From Sneathiella limimaris (GTDB taxonomy: Bacteria; Pseudomonadota; Alphaproteobacteria; Sneathiellales; Sneathiellaceae): a stretch of DNA of 64,000 bases. Location of the stretch: assembly GCF_012932565.1 (NCBI RefSeq), contig NZ_JABBYJ010000001.1, positions 124,001 through 188,000 on the forward strand, given 5' to 3'. Below, one piece after another: positions 9,414 to 18,757 of this stretch (the stretch's first letter is position 1; each line of letters starts with the position of its first letter). The notes below the pieces were generated by a model that was not told the DNA's origin, made no database searches, and saw only the letters and a list, made by a program, of their open reading frames with translations. Both the position numbers and the translations under genes were made by a program.

Positions 9414-10070
9414 CTATTTTATCAGGGAATAACTAGTCGCATTCAATGCCTGATCTGTTATTTCGATTAGAATACGCCTCACTTGATTTTCAGAACTCAG
9501 CTCCGTTAGACCCTCAGCCTTCATATCAATATAGCTTTTGGGAAAGGGAATTGTTCTGATCGGAGAAGCGTTTAAATTATTTGGCCCAATTGCCATAACG
9601 CCGCTTCCGAGGTCAAGAGTTGAAATTCTGTATTGACCAGAATTTTTGAATTCTTCTGGATGAAAAGAGTCTTTCAGACTTTTGTTCCAAGTTAATAGAC
9701 GGGAGCCATCACCCGTTATATTTGCCACGATTTGAGTATCTGAGCTTTTAATCGTTTCGATTATTAATGGGCTAAAAGCCAATGAGAGGGGGTCGAAGGA
9801 GATTTGAAGATTTCGAACTGCTAGTAGCGGCTTAACCGTTTTATCACGATCTGAAAATGTGATTTCAGAAATATTTGCCAAACCAGACCAGAAGAAAACA
9901 TCAACCTCTCCCACAGAGGTCTTCATCAATGAAGTTTTCGCCATATCATGTTGAAGACGCTCAGCAAAGCCATTCTTAAACTGCCAAATAAGAGTTGTAA
10001 GTGTCGCTCCTCCCCCAATCAAAATGATTAGAAACAGCGCCCAAAAGACCAATGTTTTTGACGATATCAT
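9414..10070 (-). CDS. unknown membrane-anchored periplasmic protein, AsmA-like in outline
   Basis: The 218-residue protein has one N-terminal transmembrane helix (about 6-28) and an otherwise soluble, beta-rich body. The pattern (anchor, then F-W-S-G-L-A-N-I-S-E-I-T-F and repeated short strands such as LAVRNLQISFDPLSL and DLGSGVMAIGPNN) resembles the N-terminal part of AsmA/DUF748-type proteins, which handle lipid or envelope traffic. That likeness is by eye only and the protein is much shorter than AsmA. It is transcribed in the same direction as, and 57 bases after, the VanZ-like gene, at the edge of the EPS locus. Confidence 0.6.
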   Translation of the reverse strand: MISSKTLVFWALFLIILIGGGATLTTLIWQFKNGFAERLQHDMAKTSLMKTSVGEVDVFFWSGLANISEITFSDRDKTVKPLLAVRNLQISFDPLSLAFSPLIIETIKSSDTQIVANITGDGSRLLTWNKSLKDSFHPEEFKNSGQYRISTLDLGSGVMAIGPNNLNASPIRTIPFPKSYIDMKAEGLTELSSENQVRRILIEITDQALNATSYSLIK

Positions 10071-10127
10071 TTCCAGACCTCCAAACTTCAGAAAACCTGG
10101 ATATAATTTATAGTTTATTTATTTCAA

Positions 10128-10577
10128 TTAATTTATACTATTGGTTGTTTTTTTCCGATAGTGCCAAATGCTGCCCAAAACTATCGCCGTTACAAGTCCA
10201 CTTGTATTTGCGAGCATATCCGCATATTCAAAATGTCTCCCCGTTAAAGGCTGTACATACTCGATTCCAATCCCAATCAAAAATGAGATAGTCACAACTA
10301 ACAACCTGTATTTAAAGCTCCGCCAAGCCAAGACACCGATTATACCCAAGCAGAAATAGGCAAAAGCATGCTGAATTTTATCGCTTATCGCCACTGCAGT
10401 TTCCGGCAAGGTATCAACAGGTATAAGAGATCCAATGGTAATAACAGTTGCAATCACGACCCATAATAGCTTGAGAAGGTGATGCGCAAATTCCCTTTTA
10501 CTTTTTAACAACTGACACTCCGATGCAACGCCGTTAACCATTTCTATAAGTCTTTTTCTTATTTTAATAAAATCCAA
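10128..10577 (-). CDS. VanZ-like membrane protein
   Basis: The 149-residue protein has about four transmembrane segments and the VanZ pattern: a D-K-I-Q-H-A-F-A-Y-F-C-L-G block and the G-I-E-Y-V-Q motif, then G-R-H-F-E-Y-A-D-M-L-A-N near the C-terminus. VanZ was named from teicoplanin resistance, but most homologues have no such role. VanZ-like genes often sit in exosortase/EPS loci, and this one lies immediately upstream of and divergent from the initiating sugar transferase. A link to EPS is inferred from position only. Confidence 0.8.
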   Translation of the reverse strand: MDFIKIRKRLIEMVNGVASECQLLKSKREFAHHLLKLLWVVIATVITIGSLIPVDTLPETAVAISDKIQHAFAYFCLGIIGVLAWRSFKYRLLVVTISFLIGIGIEYVQPLTGRHFEYADMLANTSGLVTAIVLGSIWHYRKKTTNSIN

Positions 10578-10694
10578 TGACCAAGTTCCCTATAAATGGA
10601 GCGGCTTTGGATTTGGTTCTTTTGTAATAAGTAAGCGTAATTCGAATAAAAACCTATATACTAAGTTGCATATTGATCAGAAAGACTGACTTGG

Positions 10695-12152
10695 ATGAAT
10701 AAGTTGAGTGCTATTCAGGAGCAGAAACTGACATTAGAGGGGGGCAAAAGTTATCCACTTTCGTCAAAGGTCCTCTCTGGTTTATTTAGCTTTATCGATA
10801 CGCTTCTTATTGTTGCGGCGGGATATTCGGCATATGCCCTGATTTTGGGAAGTCCGCTCTATATTCGTGAAATCTACCTGTTTGCGATCTTCTTTATCTT
10901 CAGTTCCTACTTTTTTGTTGGCCGATATGCAGGGATTTATGAATTTTCAGCAATAATGGCACCGATTGGGGTGATTTCCAGGATCGGCGGCGCTTGCGTG
11001 ATCACTTTTCTTCTGTTGTTAGCCCTCGCGTTCTCTCTGCATATCTCGGATGAATTTTCCAGAATCTGGATTTACAGTTTCTTTGCTCTGTGTTTTGGAT
11101 TTATCGTTTCAGCCAGAATTATCGGATATATCCTGATGATCTATCTTGCGAGAAAAAGACTTATCTCGCGAAACATTGCAATCGTCGGCGCAGGACCTCA
11201 GGCCAATCATTTGATTGAAGAACTGAGTCACGGTCAAAAATATCCTCTGAATAACGTTGTTGGTCTTTTTGATGACCGCGCGTCCCGGATTGATACCTCA
11301 AAATTAAAATGCGCTTTCTTAGGAAATATTGAGGCCCTGAAACAATATACACGGAAGCGACATGTCGACGATATTGTTGTCGCCCTTCCCTGGCATGCGG
11401 ACGAACGCCAGGCAGAGATTGTACAGCAACTTCGTGAGCTTCCGGCCCATGTGCATTTAGTCTCAGACCTTGTCGGTTTTAGGTTTCCTAATAAGCCCTC
11501 GCCGAAGCATTTTGGATCTATCCCAATGATCGAGGTGATCGACTCTCCACTCTCCGGATGGGGTGTGATGTTAAAGTGGCTTGAGGATAAAATTCTGAGT
11601 GCACTCTTGATCCTATTATTCTCTCCGGTCTTCATTTGCCTAGCTTTAGCTATCCGCCTTGAAAGCCGTGGCCCTATTTTGTTCAAGCAAAAACGTTATG
11701 GGTATAACAATCAGGAATTTGAAATCTTCAAGTTCCGATCAATGTATCATGGTGACGTACCGGAAAAAGTCACAAAACAAGCTACGAGAGACGATCCCCG
11801 AATAACAAAAGTTGGCAAATTTATCCGCAGAACCAGTCTCGATGAACTTCCGCAATTATTTAATGTGTTTCTTGGATCTATGTCATTAGTAGGCCCACGC
11901 CCTCACGCTGTGGATCACAACGAAGAATATTCTTCCTTGATCGAAGGATATTTCGGTCGGCACAAAGTCAAACCCGGCATCACAGGGTGGGCCCAGGTTA
12001 AAGGCTTGAGGGGCGAAACTGATACGCTAGATAAGATGGAGGCCCGTGTTAAACATGACGTGTATTATTGTGAAAATTGGTCGATCCTTTTTGACATTCA
12101 AATTCTGATCATGACGGCCTTTGTTGGCTTCATCAACAAGAACGCCTATTAA
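10695..12152 (+). CDS. undecaprenyl-phosphate sugar phosphotransferase (WcaJ-type EPS initiator)
   Basis: The 485-residue polytopic protein has four or five N-terminal transmembrane helices, a middle NAD-like domain ([17 protein letters not shown] near 165-180) and a C-terminal bacterial sugar transferase domain from about residue 285. The catalytic domain shows the amphipathic entry segment, [12 protein letters not shown], the K-F-R-S-M block, [10 protein letters not shown] with the Asp-Glu pair, SLVGPRPH and PGITGWAQ. It transfers glucose-1-P or a related sugar phosphate to undecaprenyl phosphate, the first membrane step of the EPS repeat unit. It opens the plus-strand core unit. An AT-rich promoter-like stretch lies at about 10640-10675. 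Confidence 0.93.
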   Translation: MNKLSAIQEQKLTLEGGKSYPLSSKVLSGLFSFIDTLLIVAAGYSAYALILGSPLYIREIYLFAIFFIFSSYFFVGRYAGIYEFSAIMAPIGVISRIGGACVITFLLLLALAFSLHISDEFSRIWIYSFFALCFGFIVSARIIGYILMIYLARKRLISRNIAIVGAGPQANHLIEELSHGQKYPLNNVVGLFDDRASRIDTSKLKCAFLGNIEALKQYTRKRHVDDIVVALPWHADERQAEIVQQLRELPAHVHLVSDLVGFRFPNKPSPKHFGSIPMIEVIDSPLSGWGVMLKWLEDKILSALLILLFSPVFICLALAIRLESRGPILFKQKRYGYNNQEFEIFKFRSMYHGDVPEKVTKQATRDDPRITKVGKFIRRTSLDELPQLFNVFLGSMSLVGPRPHAVDHNEEYSSLIEGYFGRHKVKPGITGWAQVKGLRGETDTLDKMEARVKHDVYYCENWSILFDIQILIMTAFVGFINKNAY

Positions 12153-12349
12153 AAAAACGGACGAAAAAACTAATGCCTTTCACCTTTCAAGCGAGTAATG
12201 CACTATTTATTTACACTTTTCTGTGTAAAGAAGGGTGTAGTGGGGGATTAGAGCTATGGAATTCACCAAAATTGAATATTTTACGTCCAAACTTTGACAA
12301 AAAGAGCGGTCAATCTGCGTAGCTGGAATAGTGAAAACAAGAGCCTGAT

Positions 12350-14002
12350 ATGACAACTGAATATTACAATATGGAAGAAGAGGAAAGCTCCTTCGATTTT
12401 TCGCAGATTTTGTCGATCGCGAAACGGCGTTTCTTTTTCTTTTTGATACCTGCAATGCTGGGTGCAATATTAGCAGTTGTCGTCGTTTACTTGATCCCGC
12501 AACGTTATGAATCCCTTGGCACCGTTCTCGTTGAAAGCCAACAAATCCCTGTAGAACTTGTTCAATCGACCGTGACATCAGACCCTAATCAGCGGATTAC
12601 GACAATTCGACAACGTGTCATGACACGGAGTAATCTTGTCAAGATTATAGATAAGTATGACGTTTTTGCTGAAGATCGCAAAAGATTATCAGTAACCCAG
12701 CTAGTAGAACAGATGCAGGAGCGTATACTTCTAGACGTAATTACTTCTCAGGTAGGGTCAAGTATAAGAAACACTGCAACAATTGCCTTTAAGGTTGGTT
12801 TTCAGCATGAAGACCCTAATATTTCTGCAAAAGTAGCGAACGAGTTTGTAACTCTATTTTTAAGTGAAAATGTAAAAACACGGACAGAAAGAGCGACAGA
12901 AACAACTCAATTCCTTGAACAGGAGGCTGAAAAGCTCAAAGTAGAGCTCAACAAAGCGGAAGCTGCGATATCTGATTACAAACGAAAACATAGCAATAGC
13001 CTGCCAGAACATCTAAATATTAGAATGGGAACGCTAGAAAGGACCGAGGCAGAAATTAAGTCTCTTCAGCTCCAAATTGAAAACTTAATAGAAGAAAGAA
13101 AGTATCTCGAACTCGAGCTATCTTCAGCTGAGTCAGGCAATTTTTCCCAGTCAGGTGTTTCTGAAACTCCCGAAAACACGACACAGTTGGAGCTTGAAAA
13201 AGCAAAAGACCAACTAACAAATTCCTTATCTCAGCTCACTGATAAACACCCAACGGTTAAAGGCCTTCGAAGAAAAGTCGAAGCTCTAGAAGCTCAATTG
13301 CGGGAAGAATTAGCAACAAACACCGAGGAAAAGGATTCCATAAAATCCTTCAGTCCCTCCAAGCAAAGGCTTTTGGATCGAATCCAAATTCGATTAGACT
13401 CTAATTCTAAAGCTATTGCAGCTGCCAATGAAAACCTGAGTAAATTACGTGAAAAAGCAGCGAATACCGAGGAATTGATCCTCAAAACTCCTGAAGTTGA
13501 AAGGCAATTGGTTGTCTTCAACAGAAATTACAATGAAATACTTGAAAAATATGCAGAACTTGAAGCGAAACAAGGCAAGGCCAAGCTGGCTCAAAACCTT
13601 GAGGAAGAGAAAAAGGCTGAACGTTTCGTTCTGTTAGAGCCACCTATTGTCCCTACGGAGCCCGTTTGGCCAAACCGCCCAAAATTTATAGGAATTGGAG
13701 TATTTCTTGCGTTTTCAGCGGGCATTGGTACTGCAGTTCTGATAGAATTAGTAGATCGGCGGGTAAGAACCGCAAAAGAACTGGAAAAGCTTCTAAAGAG
13801 TCCACCGCTCGTCACAATTCCCTACATCAAGACACAGCGAGATATTCAGAAAAAACGTTATAAACTCGGTGCCATCCTTTTAGCACCAGCCCTAGTTATG
13901 ACGGCTGGTGCTGCGATGATCCATTTCTTTTATAAACCACTAGATTTACTGTTTTACAGAATATGGGCGATGGTCGAACGCCTAAATATTTTGCCATTTT
14001 AG
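12350..14002 (+). CDS. Wzz/GumC-type polysaccharide chain-length determinant
   Basis: The 550-residue inner membrane protein has a first transmembrane helix at about 27-49, a Wzz domain after it, a long periplasmic coiled coil (about 165-410, rich in E, K, L and Q), then the P-x-x-P-x-x-P-like PPIVPTEPVWPNRP and a second transmembrane helix at about 445-468. A third hydrophobic stretch at about 508-530 is extra compared with E. coli Wzz. Such proteins set EPS chain length and couple polymerisation to export. The kinase-like ATPase is a separate gene 9 bases downstream. The 197 bases before this gene are AT-rich without a recognised element. Confidence 0.92.
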   Translation: MTTEYYNMEEEESSFDFSQILSIAKRRFFFFLIPAMLGAILAVVVVYLIPQRYESLGTVLVESQQIPVELVQSTVTSDPNQRITTIRQRVMTRSNLVKIIDKYDVFAEDRKRLSVTQLVEQMQERILLDVITSQVGSSIRNTATIAFKVGFQHEDPNISAKVANEFVTLFLSENVKTRTERATETTQFLEQEAEKLKVELNKAEAAISDYKRKHSNSLPEHLNIRMGTLERTEAEIKSLQLQIENLIEERKYLELELSSAESGNFSQSGVSETPENTTQLELEKAKDQLTNSLSQLTDKHPTVKGLRRKVEALEAQLREELATNTEEKDSIKSFSPSKQRLLDRIQIRLDSNSKAIAAANENLSKLREKAANTEELILKTPEVERQLVVFNRNYNEILEKYAELEAKQGKAKLAQNLEEEKKAERFVLLEPPIVPTEPVWPNRPKFIGIGVFLAFSAGIGTAVLIELVDRRVRTAKELEKLLKSPPLVTIPYIKTQRDIQKKRYKLGAILLAPALVMTAGAAMIHFFYKPLDLLFYRIWAMVERLNILPF

Positions 14003-14011
14003 GAGGCCGAT

Positions 14012-14830
14012 GTGGAACGGATTAAAGATGCCATTTCCAAGGCACGAGAAACTCAAGGCCGCTCCCCAGATTTGGGAGTAAGAAAGGCTGTTCGTCCTGT
14101 CAACAAAGCTCATGAGGCCGATCAAGAAGACATTTCCTATAGCCAAACTCAAGTTATTGAGCTCAACACCAAGCATCTAGAGGCCAATCGGATCATCACC
14201 TTTGACAGTGAGGATCCGGACGCTGTAGCCTTTGATGTCCTCAGAACGCAAGTCTTGAGCAAAATGGAAGAAAACGGTTGGAAGACTCTGGGTATTACTA
14301 GCCCATCACCAGAATGCGGCAAAACAGTAGTATCACTTAATTTGGCCTTGAGTATAGCGAAACAGACAGATAAAACCGCGCTTGTAGCAGATTTCGACTT
14401 GCGTCGCCCTCGAATTTCGAGATATTTGGGCATTCATCCTGAAAAAAGCCTTTTCGACGTCTTTAACAATGATGCAGAAGTCCAGGACGTTTTGATTAAC
14501 CCAAGCTTCCCGCGGCTGGTCGTCTTACCGAATAACACACCTGTAAAAAATTCTGCCGAGACTTTGATGTCCAAGAAAGCTAAGGCTCTGGTACAGGAAC
14601 TTCGCAACCGATATCAAAACAGAATTGTAATTTTTGATTTACCACCACTTATGGCAGGCGATGACACCATTGCCTTCTTACCGCAGGTAGATTGTGTCTT
14701 GCTCGTTGTGGCCAGCGGTGAAACAAAACCTGTTGAGGTGAAAGAAGCTCGCCGTCAAATACAGTCCAACAATCTATTGGGCGTCGTTCTAAATAAGGCG
14801 AACGAACGTCAAACTCATTATTATTACTAG
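14012..14830 (+). CDS. CpsD/CapB-type tyrosine-kinase-like ATPase of EPS synthesis
   Basis: The 272-residue cytoplasmic ATPase carries a Walker A loop SPSPECGKT at about 98-105, the Walker A' L-V-A-D-F-D-L-R-R at 124-132 and a Walker B V-I-F-D-L-P-P at 206-212. It ends in three tyrosines (THYYY), a minimal version of the C-terminal autophosphorylation cluster of BY-kinases. It is the stand-alone partner of the Wzz-like protein, as in Gram-positive and exosortase-type EPS loci, whereas enterobacterial Wzc is a fusion. Translation starts at a GTG preceded by a perfect AGGAGG at 14001-14006. Phosphorylation cycles are expected to gate EPS polymerisation. Confidence 0.92.
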   Translation: MERIKDAISKARETQGRSPDLGVRKAVRPVNKAHEADQEDISYSQTQVIELNTKHLEANRIITFDSEDPDAVAFDVLRTQVLSKMEENGWKTLGITSPSPECGKTVVSLNLALSIAKQTDKTALVADFDLRRPRISRYLGIHPEKSLFDVFNNDAEVQDVLINPSFPRLVVLPNNTPVKNSAETLMSKKAKALVQELRNRYQNRIVIFDLPPLMAGDDTIAFLPQVDCVLLVVASGETKPVEVKEARRQIQSNNLLGVVLNKANERQTHYYY

Positions 14831-14913
14831 GTTTGATTGAATTTTTAGGATTCCCCCATATATCTTCGAGATTAATGGGAAAACATGAACATCACTTTAT
14901 TGGGGGACGATAA

Positions 14914-16470
14914 GTGACACAAATGACTGATACTACCGGCCAGCAACAACCAGATTGGTCAAAATACTTGCTTCCTGTCAGTTTAATCCTGGTCTTAGTC
15001 TTCTATTTCCCAGATGCCCATCTTCTTTGGGACGCCTGGATGAATTCTGAAGAATTCAGTCACGGCCCTTTGATGCTCGCTGTTTCGCTATATCTTCTCT
15101 GGAAAAGACGCGAGTTATTGAAACGCCCTGATAATAAGGGTCGATTTATCGGTGTAGCAATCACAGCCTTTTCAATTGTGGTATATTCTCTGGCAATCAA
15201 GGCTGGGATTGAGAATGTCCGTCACCTCAGTACATTTGCTATTATTTTTGGACTTTTCCTAACTTTTGGTGGGTTCGCTTACGCCCGTTTTGTTTTTCCT
15301 TCGCTGATACTTTTACCTTTCGTTGTCCCCCCTCCAAGCTTTTTAAACTCCAATCTCTCATACGGGTTGCAACTTTTTTCATCGGATGTCAGTGTTTTCT
15401 GGCTGCGCTCGATCGGAATTACCGTCTTTCAAGATGGTAATATCATTGACCTTGGCAAAATGAAGCTTGAAGTCGCCGAAGCATGCAGCGGTTTGAGATA
15501 CCTATACCCGATGATCGGCCTTGGCGCTCTTTCAGGGATGCTCTTTGACATCAAACTCTGGAAACGCATACTCTTTCTGATTTTGGCAGCAGCTGTTTCT
15601 ATTTTTATGAACAGCGTCCGGATTTTCTTAACGGGTGCGTTTGTTGAATTCACGGATATGGGTGTCTCAGAAGGCTTTTTTCACCTATTTGAAGGTTGGG
15701 TTTTCTTCCTTATCTCCTTTGCCCTGACTTTGGCAGTGTGTTGGCTGACACTCACCAAGAAGGAGAAAGCAACAATAGGTAACGGGGTTCTGAAAATTGA
15801 GCCTGGATCGGAAACAATCTATCAAACACGATCTCAAACACCTGTTTATGCTGTAATCGCCCTGTGTGTATGTCTTGTGCCTCTATCATTCGCGCTTCGC
15901 TCCATTGATCCTGTTATTCCTGAAAGAGACTCCTTTGCCAGCTTCCCTCTCTTGATTGACGGAATGATTGCGGAAGAAGATCAATTGCCTAGGATTGAGC
16001 AGGAGATCCTCCAAATGAGCGACTATTATCTTGGCCACTACCGAGCTGAAGGATTACCTCCAATTACGTTGTTTGCTGGTTATTATGAACAGCAATCTGC
16101 TGGCCGCACACCTCATTCGCCACGAGTATGCATACCTTCAGGTGGTTGGAAAATTACTGATCTGACAACGATTTCCCTCAATAACAACGGAATTTCAGTA
16201 CCTGTAAATCGGGTCATGATTGGCAAAGGTGAACAAAAACTACTTGTTTACTACTGGTTCCAGCAACGAGGCAAATACATCGCCAACGAATATATGGCAA
16301 AATTCAACTTGTTGCTTGGCGGCTTAAAGTCAAACCGCACAGACGGAGCTTTAATTCGCCTATCGATGCCGGTAGGGACCGAAATGTCTGAAGTTGTTGC
16401 GGATCAGCGTCTTGCTGATTTTGCAGGTGAACTGTTTGAGATTCTTCCAAAATTTATTCCTAACGAATGA
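14914..16470 (+). CDS. xrtD: exosortase D (VPLPA-CTERM type) fused to EpsI domain
   Basis: The 518-residue protein has an exosortase core of about eight transmembrane helices, with catalytic Cys191 in E-A-C-S-G-L-R-Y, Arg236 in N-S-V-R-I-F and His257 in F-F-H-L-F-E-G-W. After about residue 310 it has a periplasmic EpsI (DUF3485) domain with H-S-P-R-V-C-I-P-S-G-G-W. This core-plus-EpsI architecture is the one known for exosortase D, whose substrates end in VPLPA-CTERM. One such substrate lies at 47379-48074. Exosortases cleave the sorting tail and are thought to pass the protein on to an envelope or EPS acceptor. GGGGGA at 14902-14907 favours the GTG at 14914 over the ATG at 14923. Confidence 0.92.
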   Translation: MTQMTDTTGQQQPDWSKYLLPVSLILVLVFYFPDAHLLWDAWMNSEEFSHGPLMLAVSLYLLWKRRELLKRPDNKGRFIGVAITAFSIVVYSLAIKAGIENVRHLSTFAIIFGLFLTFGGFAYARFVFPSLILLPFVVPPPSFLNSNLSYGLQLFSSDVSVFWLRSIGITVFQDGNIIDLGKMKLEVAEACSGLRYLYPMIGLGALSGMLFDIKLWKRILFLILAAAVSIFMNSVRIFLTGAFVEFTDMGVSEGFFHLFEGWVFFLISFALTLAVCWLTLTKKEKATIGNGVLKIEPGSETIYQTRSQTPVYAVIALCVCLVPLSFALRSIDPVIPERDSFASFPLLIDGMIAEEDQLPRIEQEILQMSDYYLGHYRAEGLPPITLFAGYYEQQSAGRTPHSPRVCIPSGGWKITDLTTISLNNNGISVPVNRVMIGKGEQKLLVYYWFQQRGKYIANEYMAKFNLLLGGLKSNRTDGALIRLSMPVGTEMSEVVADQRLADFAGELFEILPKFIPNE

Positions 16471-16472
16471 AC

Positions 16473-17396
16473 TTATCTAACATAATTTTTCCTATTTCTC
16501 TGGTCCACAATCTTACGAAACGTTTGCATGAATTTGTTATTAAACCCACTCAGTAAATACTCTACCCAGACTACAAGGAAAGACGAAACCCAAGGATCAC
16601 CTGTTATCTGTGCATTTTTAAATAAGGATAGGTTGAACTCGTCGGTTTCTTTTAATTCTTTTGCTAGAATTGATAATAAAGAAGATCTTTTCATGGGACG
16701 AAAACTCTGCGGAAAATGGAATATAACAGGATCATCGGTTCTAACATTTGGATGTTTCATAAAGAGATTGAACCGATTGCTAATAGATAATGTAGAAACC
16801 CCACTTTCATATAACGCAGAATTAAAAGAAGGTTGATCAGCATTTACTCCTGATTTATCGTAAGTCCTCCATTTTAGCCACTTCTCGCACCAAAGCTGAG
16901 AAAAAGCACGAGTGGTTTTTGTATCCCTTATAAAAAATACCCCTGCGTTAAAATATTCAGTAGGAGAGAGTACCCACTCTAAATCACAAATACTTTTTTC
17001 CAACCAGCCCTCAGTTTCAGGTGAGGAATCGATAATGTTTACAGCGGCAAATTCAAACTTATGCTCATAAAGTTCTGACAAATCATTTATCGGAAGTGTA
17101 TCGCTATCCAAATATACAAAGTCTCCTTCGACCATTAACCGCAAGTTTGCTTTTAACCACCTGCTCCTCTCCCTTTCCGTTCCATTAAATGAGGCAATTG
17201 ATAATATGACGTTTGGAATATCCAAAATTTGATGATTTATTGAACGCAAGGCTTCAATTGTTTTGCAATCTACACAAAGAAAAATCCGATATTTATGTTT
17301 TAAGTGCCTCAACGCATGCATACTCGTCAGAGCCCAATCAGCAAAGTCGGTTTTCTTAGCATTGCAGATAACTGCATATACGACTTGATATTCCAT
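16473..17396 (-). CDS. glycosyltransferase, family-8-like
   Basis: The 307-residue cytoplasmic protein has a GT-A fold outline with the metal-binding Y-L-D-S-D-T-L-P near residue 97 and a later N-A-G-V-F-F-I-R block, as in GT8 nucleotide-sugar transferases. The donor and acceptor cannot be assigned. It runs opposite to the core genes around it, starts 20 bases past the adaptor stop on the same strand, and its AT-rich codon use is closer to the 28-40 kb cassette than to its neighbours, so it may be a later insertion. An in-frame GTG at 17402 sits only two bases from the GGGGG element, so the ATG at 17396 is preferred. Confidence 0.8.
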   Translation of the reverse strand: MEYQVVYAVICNAKKTDFADWALTSMHALRHLKHKYRIFLCVDCKTIEALRSINHQILDIPNVILSIASFNGTERERSRWLKANLRLMVEGDFVYLDSDTLPINDLSELYEHKFEFAAVNIIDSSPETEGWLEKSICDLEWVLSPTEYFNAGVFFIRDTKTTRAFSQLWCEKWLKWRTYDKSGVNADQPSFNSALYESGVSTLSISNRFNLFMKHPNVRTDDPVIFHFPQSFRPMKRSSLLSILAKELKETDEFNLSLFKNAQITGDPWVSSFLVVWVEYLLSGFNNKFMQTFRKIVDQRNRKNYVR

Positions 17397-17416
17397 TAGC
17401 ACATCCCCCTTGCCGC

Positions 17417-18727
17417 CTACTGCTCTGTCATCGCCCGTCTAAAGCTCGATAAAATTGGTTTCATGATATACTGGAGGGCGGTCCGTTCTCCAGTTGAAAT
17501 CATTACGTCAGCCTGCATCCCTGGACGCAACTGATCAATTTGCAGATTTGCAACCTCCAGGTTATCGATTTGGACCTGTGTTTGGTAGTATGTCTCACCC
17601 GTACGATCATTTGTCAGGCTGTCAGCGGAAACATTAACAACTGTCCCCTCTGCAGGTGAGACTTCTCGCTGGCTAAAGGCGGGAAAAGTAATTCGGGCTT
17701 TCGCGCCGATATTTACGACATCAATATCGGTCGGATTGACTTTTGCTTCGACGATCAACTTCTGGTTCACCGGAACAATTTCCATTAAGGCTTCACCACT
17801 GCTAATGACACCCCCGGCTGTATGAACGGCCATGTTCACAATGACGCCTTTTGTAGGGGCTTTAATGTCTGTGCGACGCAAGATATCAAGAGACGATTTC
17901 TCCTGTTCTTCAAGATCAAAAAGTTGCGCCTGAACGGTTTTCAATCCTTCAACAGCTTCGTTTAACACTGCATTTTGCAGTTCATTAATTTGAAGTTCAA
18001 TCTCACCGATAGCCTGCTTTGTCTGTGCTATTCGAGCGACACTTTGGCTTCTCGCACCGGTCAGCTCGGCAGCCTGTCGCTGTAAAGCTCGCAAGCGGGT
18101 CATTTTCGCAAGTTTCTTACGAACTAAGGTCTCAACATCCTTCAGCTCCAAGCCAATAAGTTTTATCTGTTGATTTGTTGACGCTATCTGATTTTCAAGG
18201 CCCCGAATTTCCTCGGTCATTTGCGCAATTTTTTGTCTCAAAATTGTGATTTGGCCCTCTCTAGCCAATCGGCGAGCCTGGAAAATATTCTGCTGGCTCT
18301 CCATCGCCTTGACTACATTTGGATCATCCTGGCGTGATAGCAACCACTCCGGAAATGCGATAGCCGAAACATTATCTCTTTCTGCTTCGAAGCGCGCTTT
18401 TTCCGCCAAAGAAACCATTTTCCTTCCGTAAACGAGTTGCAGTGACGCCTGCGCTTGTGTCTGGTCCAGCTCCACAAGGGTTTCACCCTCTTCAACAACT
18501 TGACCGTCTTTCACCAAAATTTTGCTAACGATACCGCCTTCCAAGTGCTGAATTGTCTTCCGGCTGCCTTCGACACTAACCACACCGCTTGCAATTGCAG
18601 CACTTCCGAGGGGTGCGAGAGCCGCCCATCCCCCAAATCCACCAAAAAAGGCCAACACAATAAAAATGCCAACCCATACAGGCTTGGAAATTCCAATCGC
18701 ATCCGATGCAGTTTGTTGCCCACTCAT
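17417..18727 (-). CDS. HlyD/PrtE-family type I secretion membrane fusion protein
   Basis: The 436-residue adaptor has one N-terminal transmembrane helix (about 17-37), a lipoyl half (GSRKTIQHLEGGIVSKILV, near 54-72), a long periplasmic coiled coil (about 150-290), the second lipoyl half (DIKAPTKGVIVNMAVHTAGG) and a C-terminal beta-barrel with R-P-G-M-Q-A-D-V-M-I. It bridges the inner membrane ABC protein and a TolC-like channel. No TolC gene is in the window. It follows the ABC gene by 30 bases in one operon. By analogy with PrsDE of Rhizobium, which exports EPS glycanases, the likely cargo is the RTX protein at 40375-45837. Confidence 0.93.
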   Translation of the reverse strand: MSGQQTASDAIGISKPVWVGIFIVLAFFGGFGGWAALAPLGSAAIASGVVSVEGSRKTIQHLEGGIVSKILVKDGQVVEEGETLVELDQTQAQASLQLVYGRKMVSLAEKARFEAERDNVSAIAFPEWLLSRQDDPNVVKAMESQQNIFQARRLAREGQITILRQKIAQMTEEIRGLENQIASTNQQIKLIGLELKDVETLVRKKLAKMTRLRALQRQAAELTGARSQSVARIAQTKQAIGEIELQINELQNAVLNEAVEGLKTVQAQLFDLEEQEKSSLDILRRTDIKAPTKGVIVNMAVHTAGGVISSGEALMEIVPVNQKLIVEAKVNPTDIDVVNIGAKARITFPAFSQREVSPAEGTVVNVSADSLTNDRTGETYYQTQVQIDNLEVANLQIDQLRPGMQADVMISTGERTALQYIMKPILSSFRRAMTEQ

Positions 18728-18757
18728 GTCTTTGGTGTTCCTACTCTAATGACAACT

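Noticed and set aside
12207-12578. 123-codon minus-strand frame upstream of and inside the Wzz-like gene
   Set aside because: It overlaps the real start and first transmembrane helix of the Wzz-like protein and has no family likeness, signal or ribosome site.
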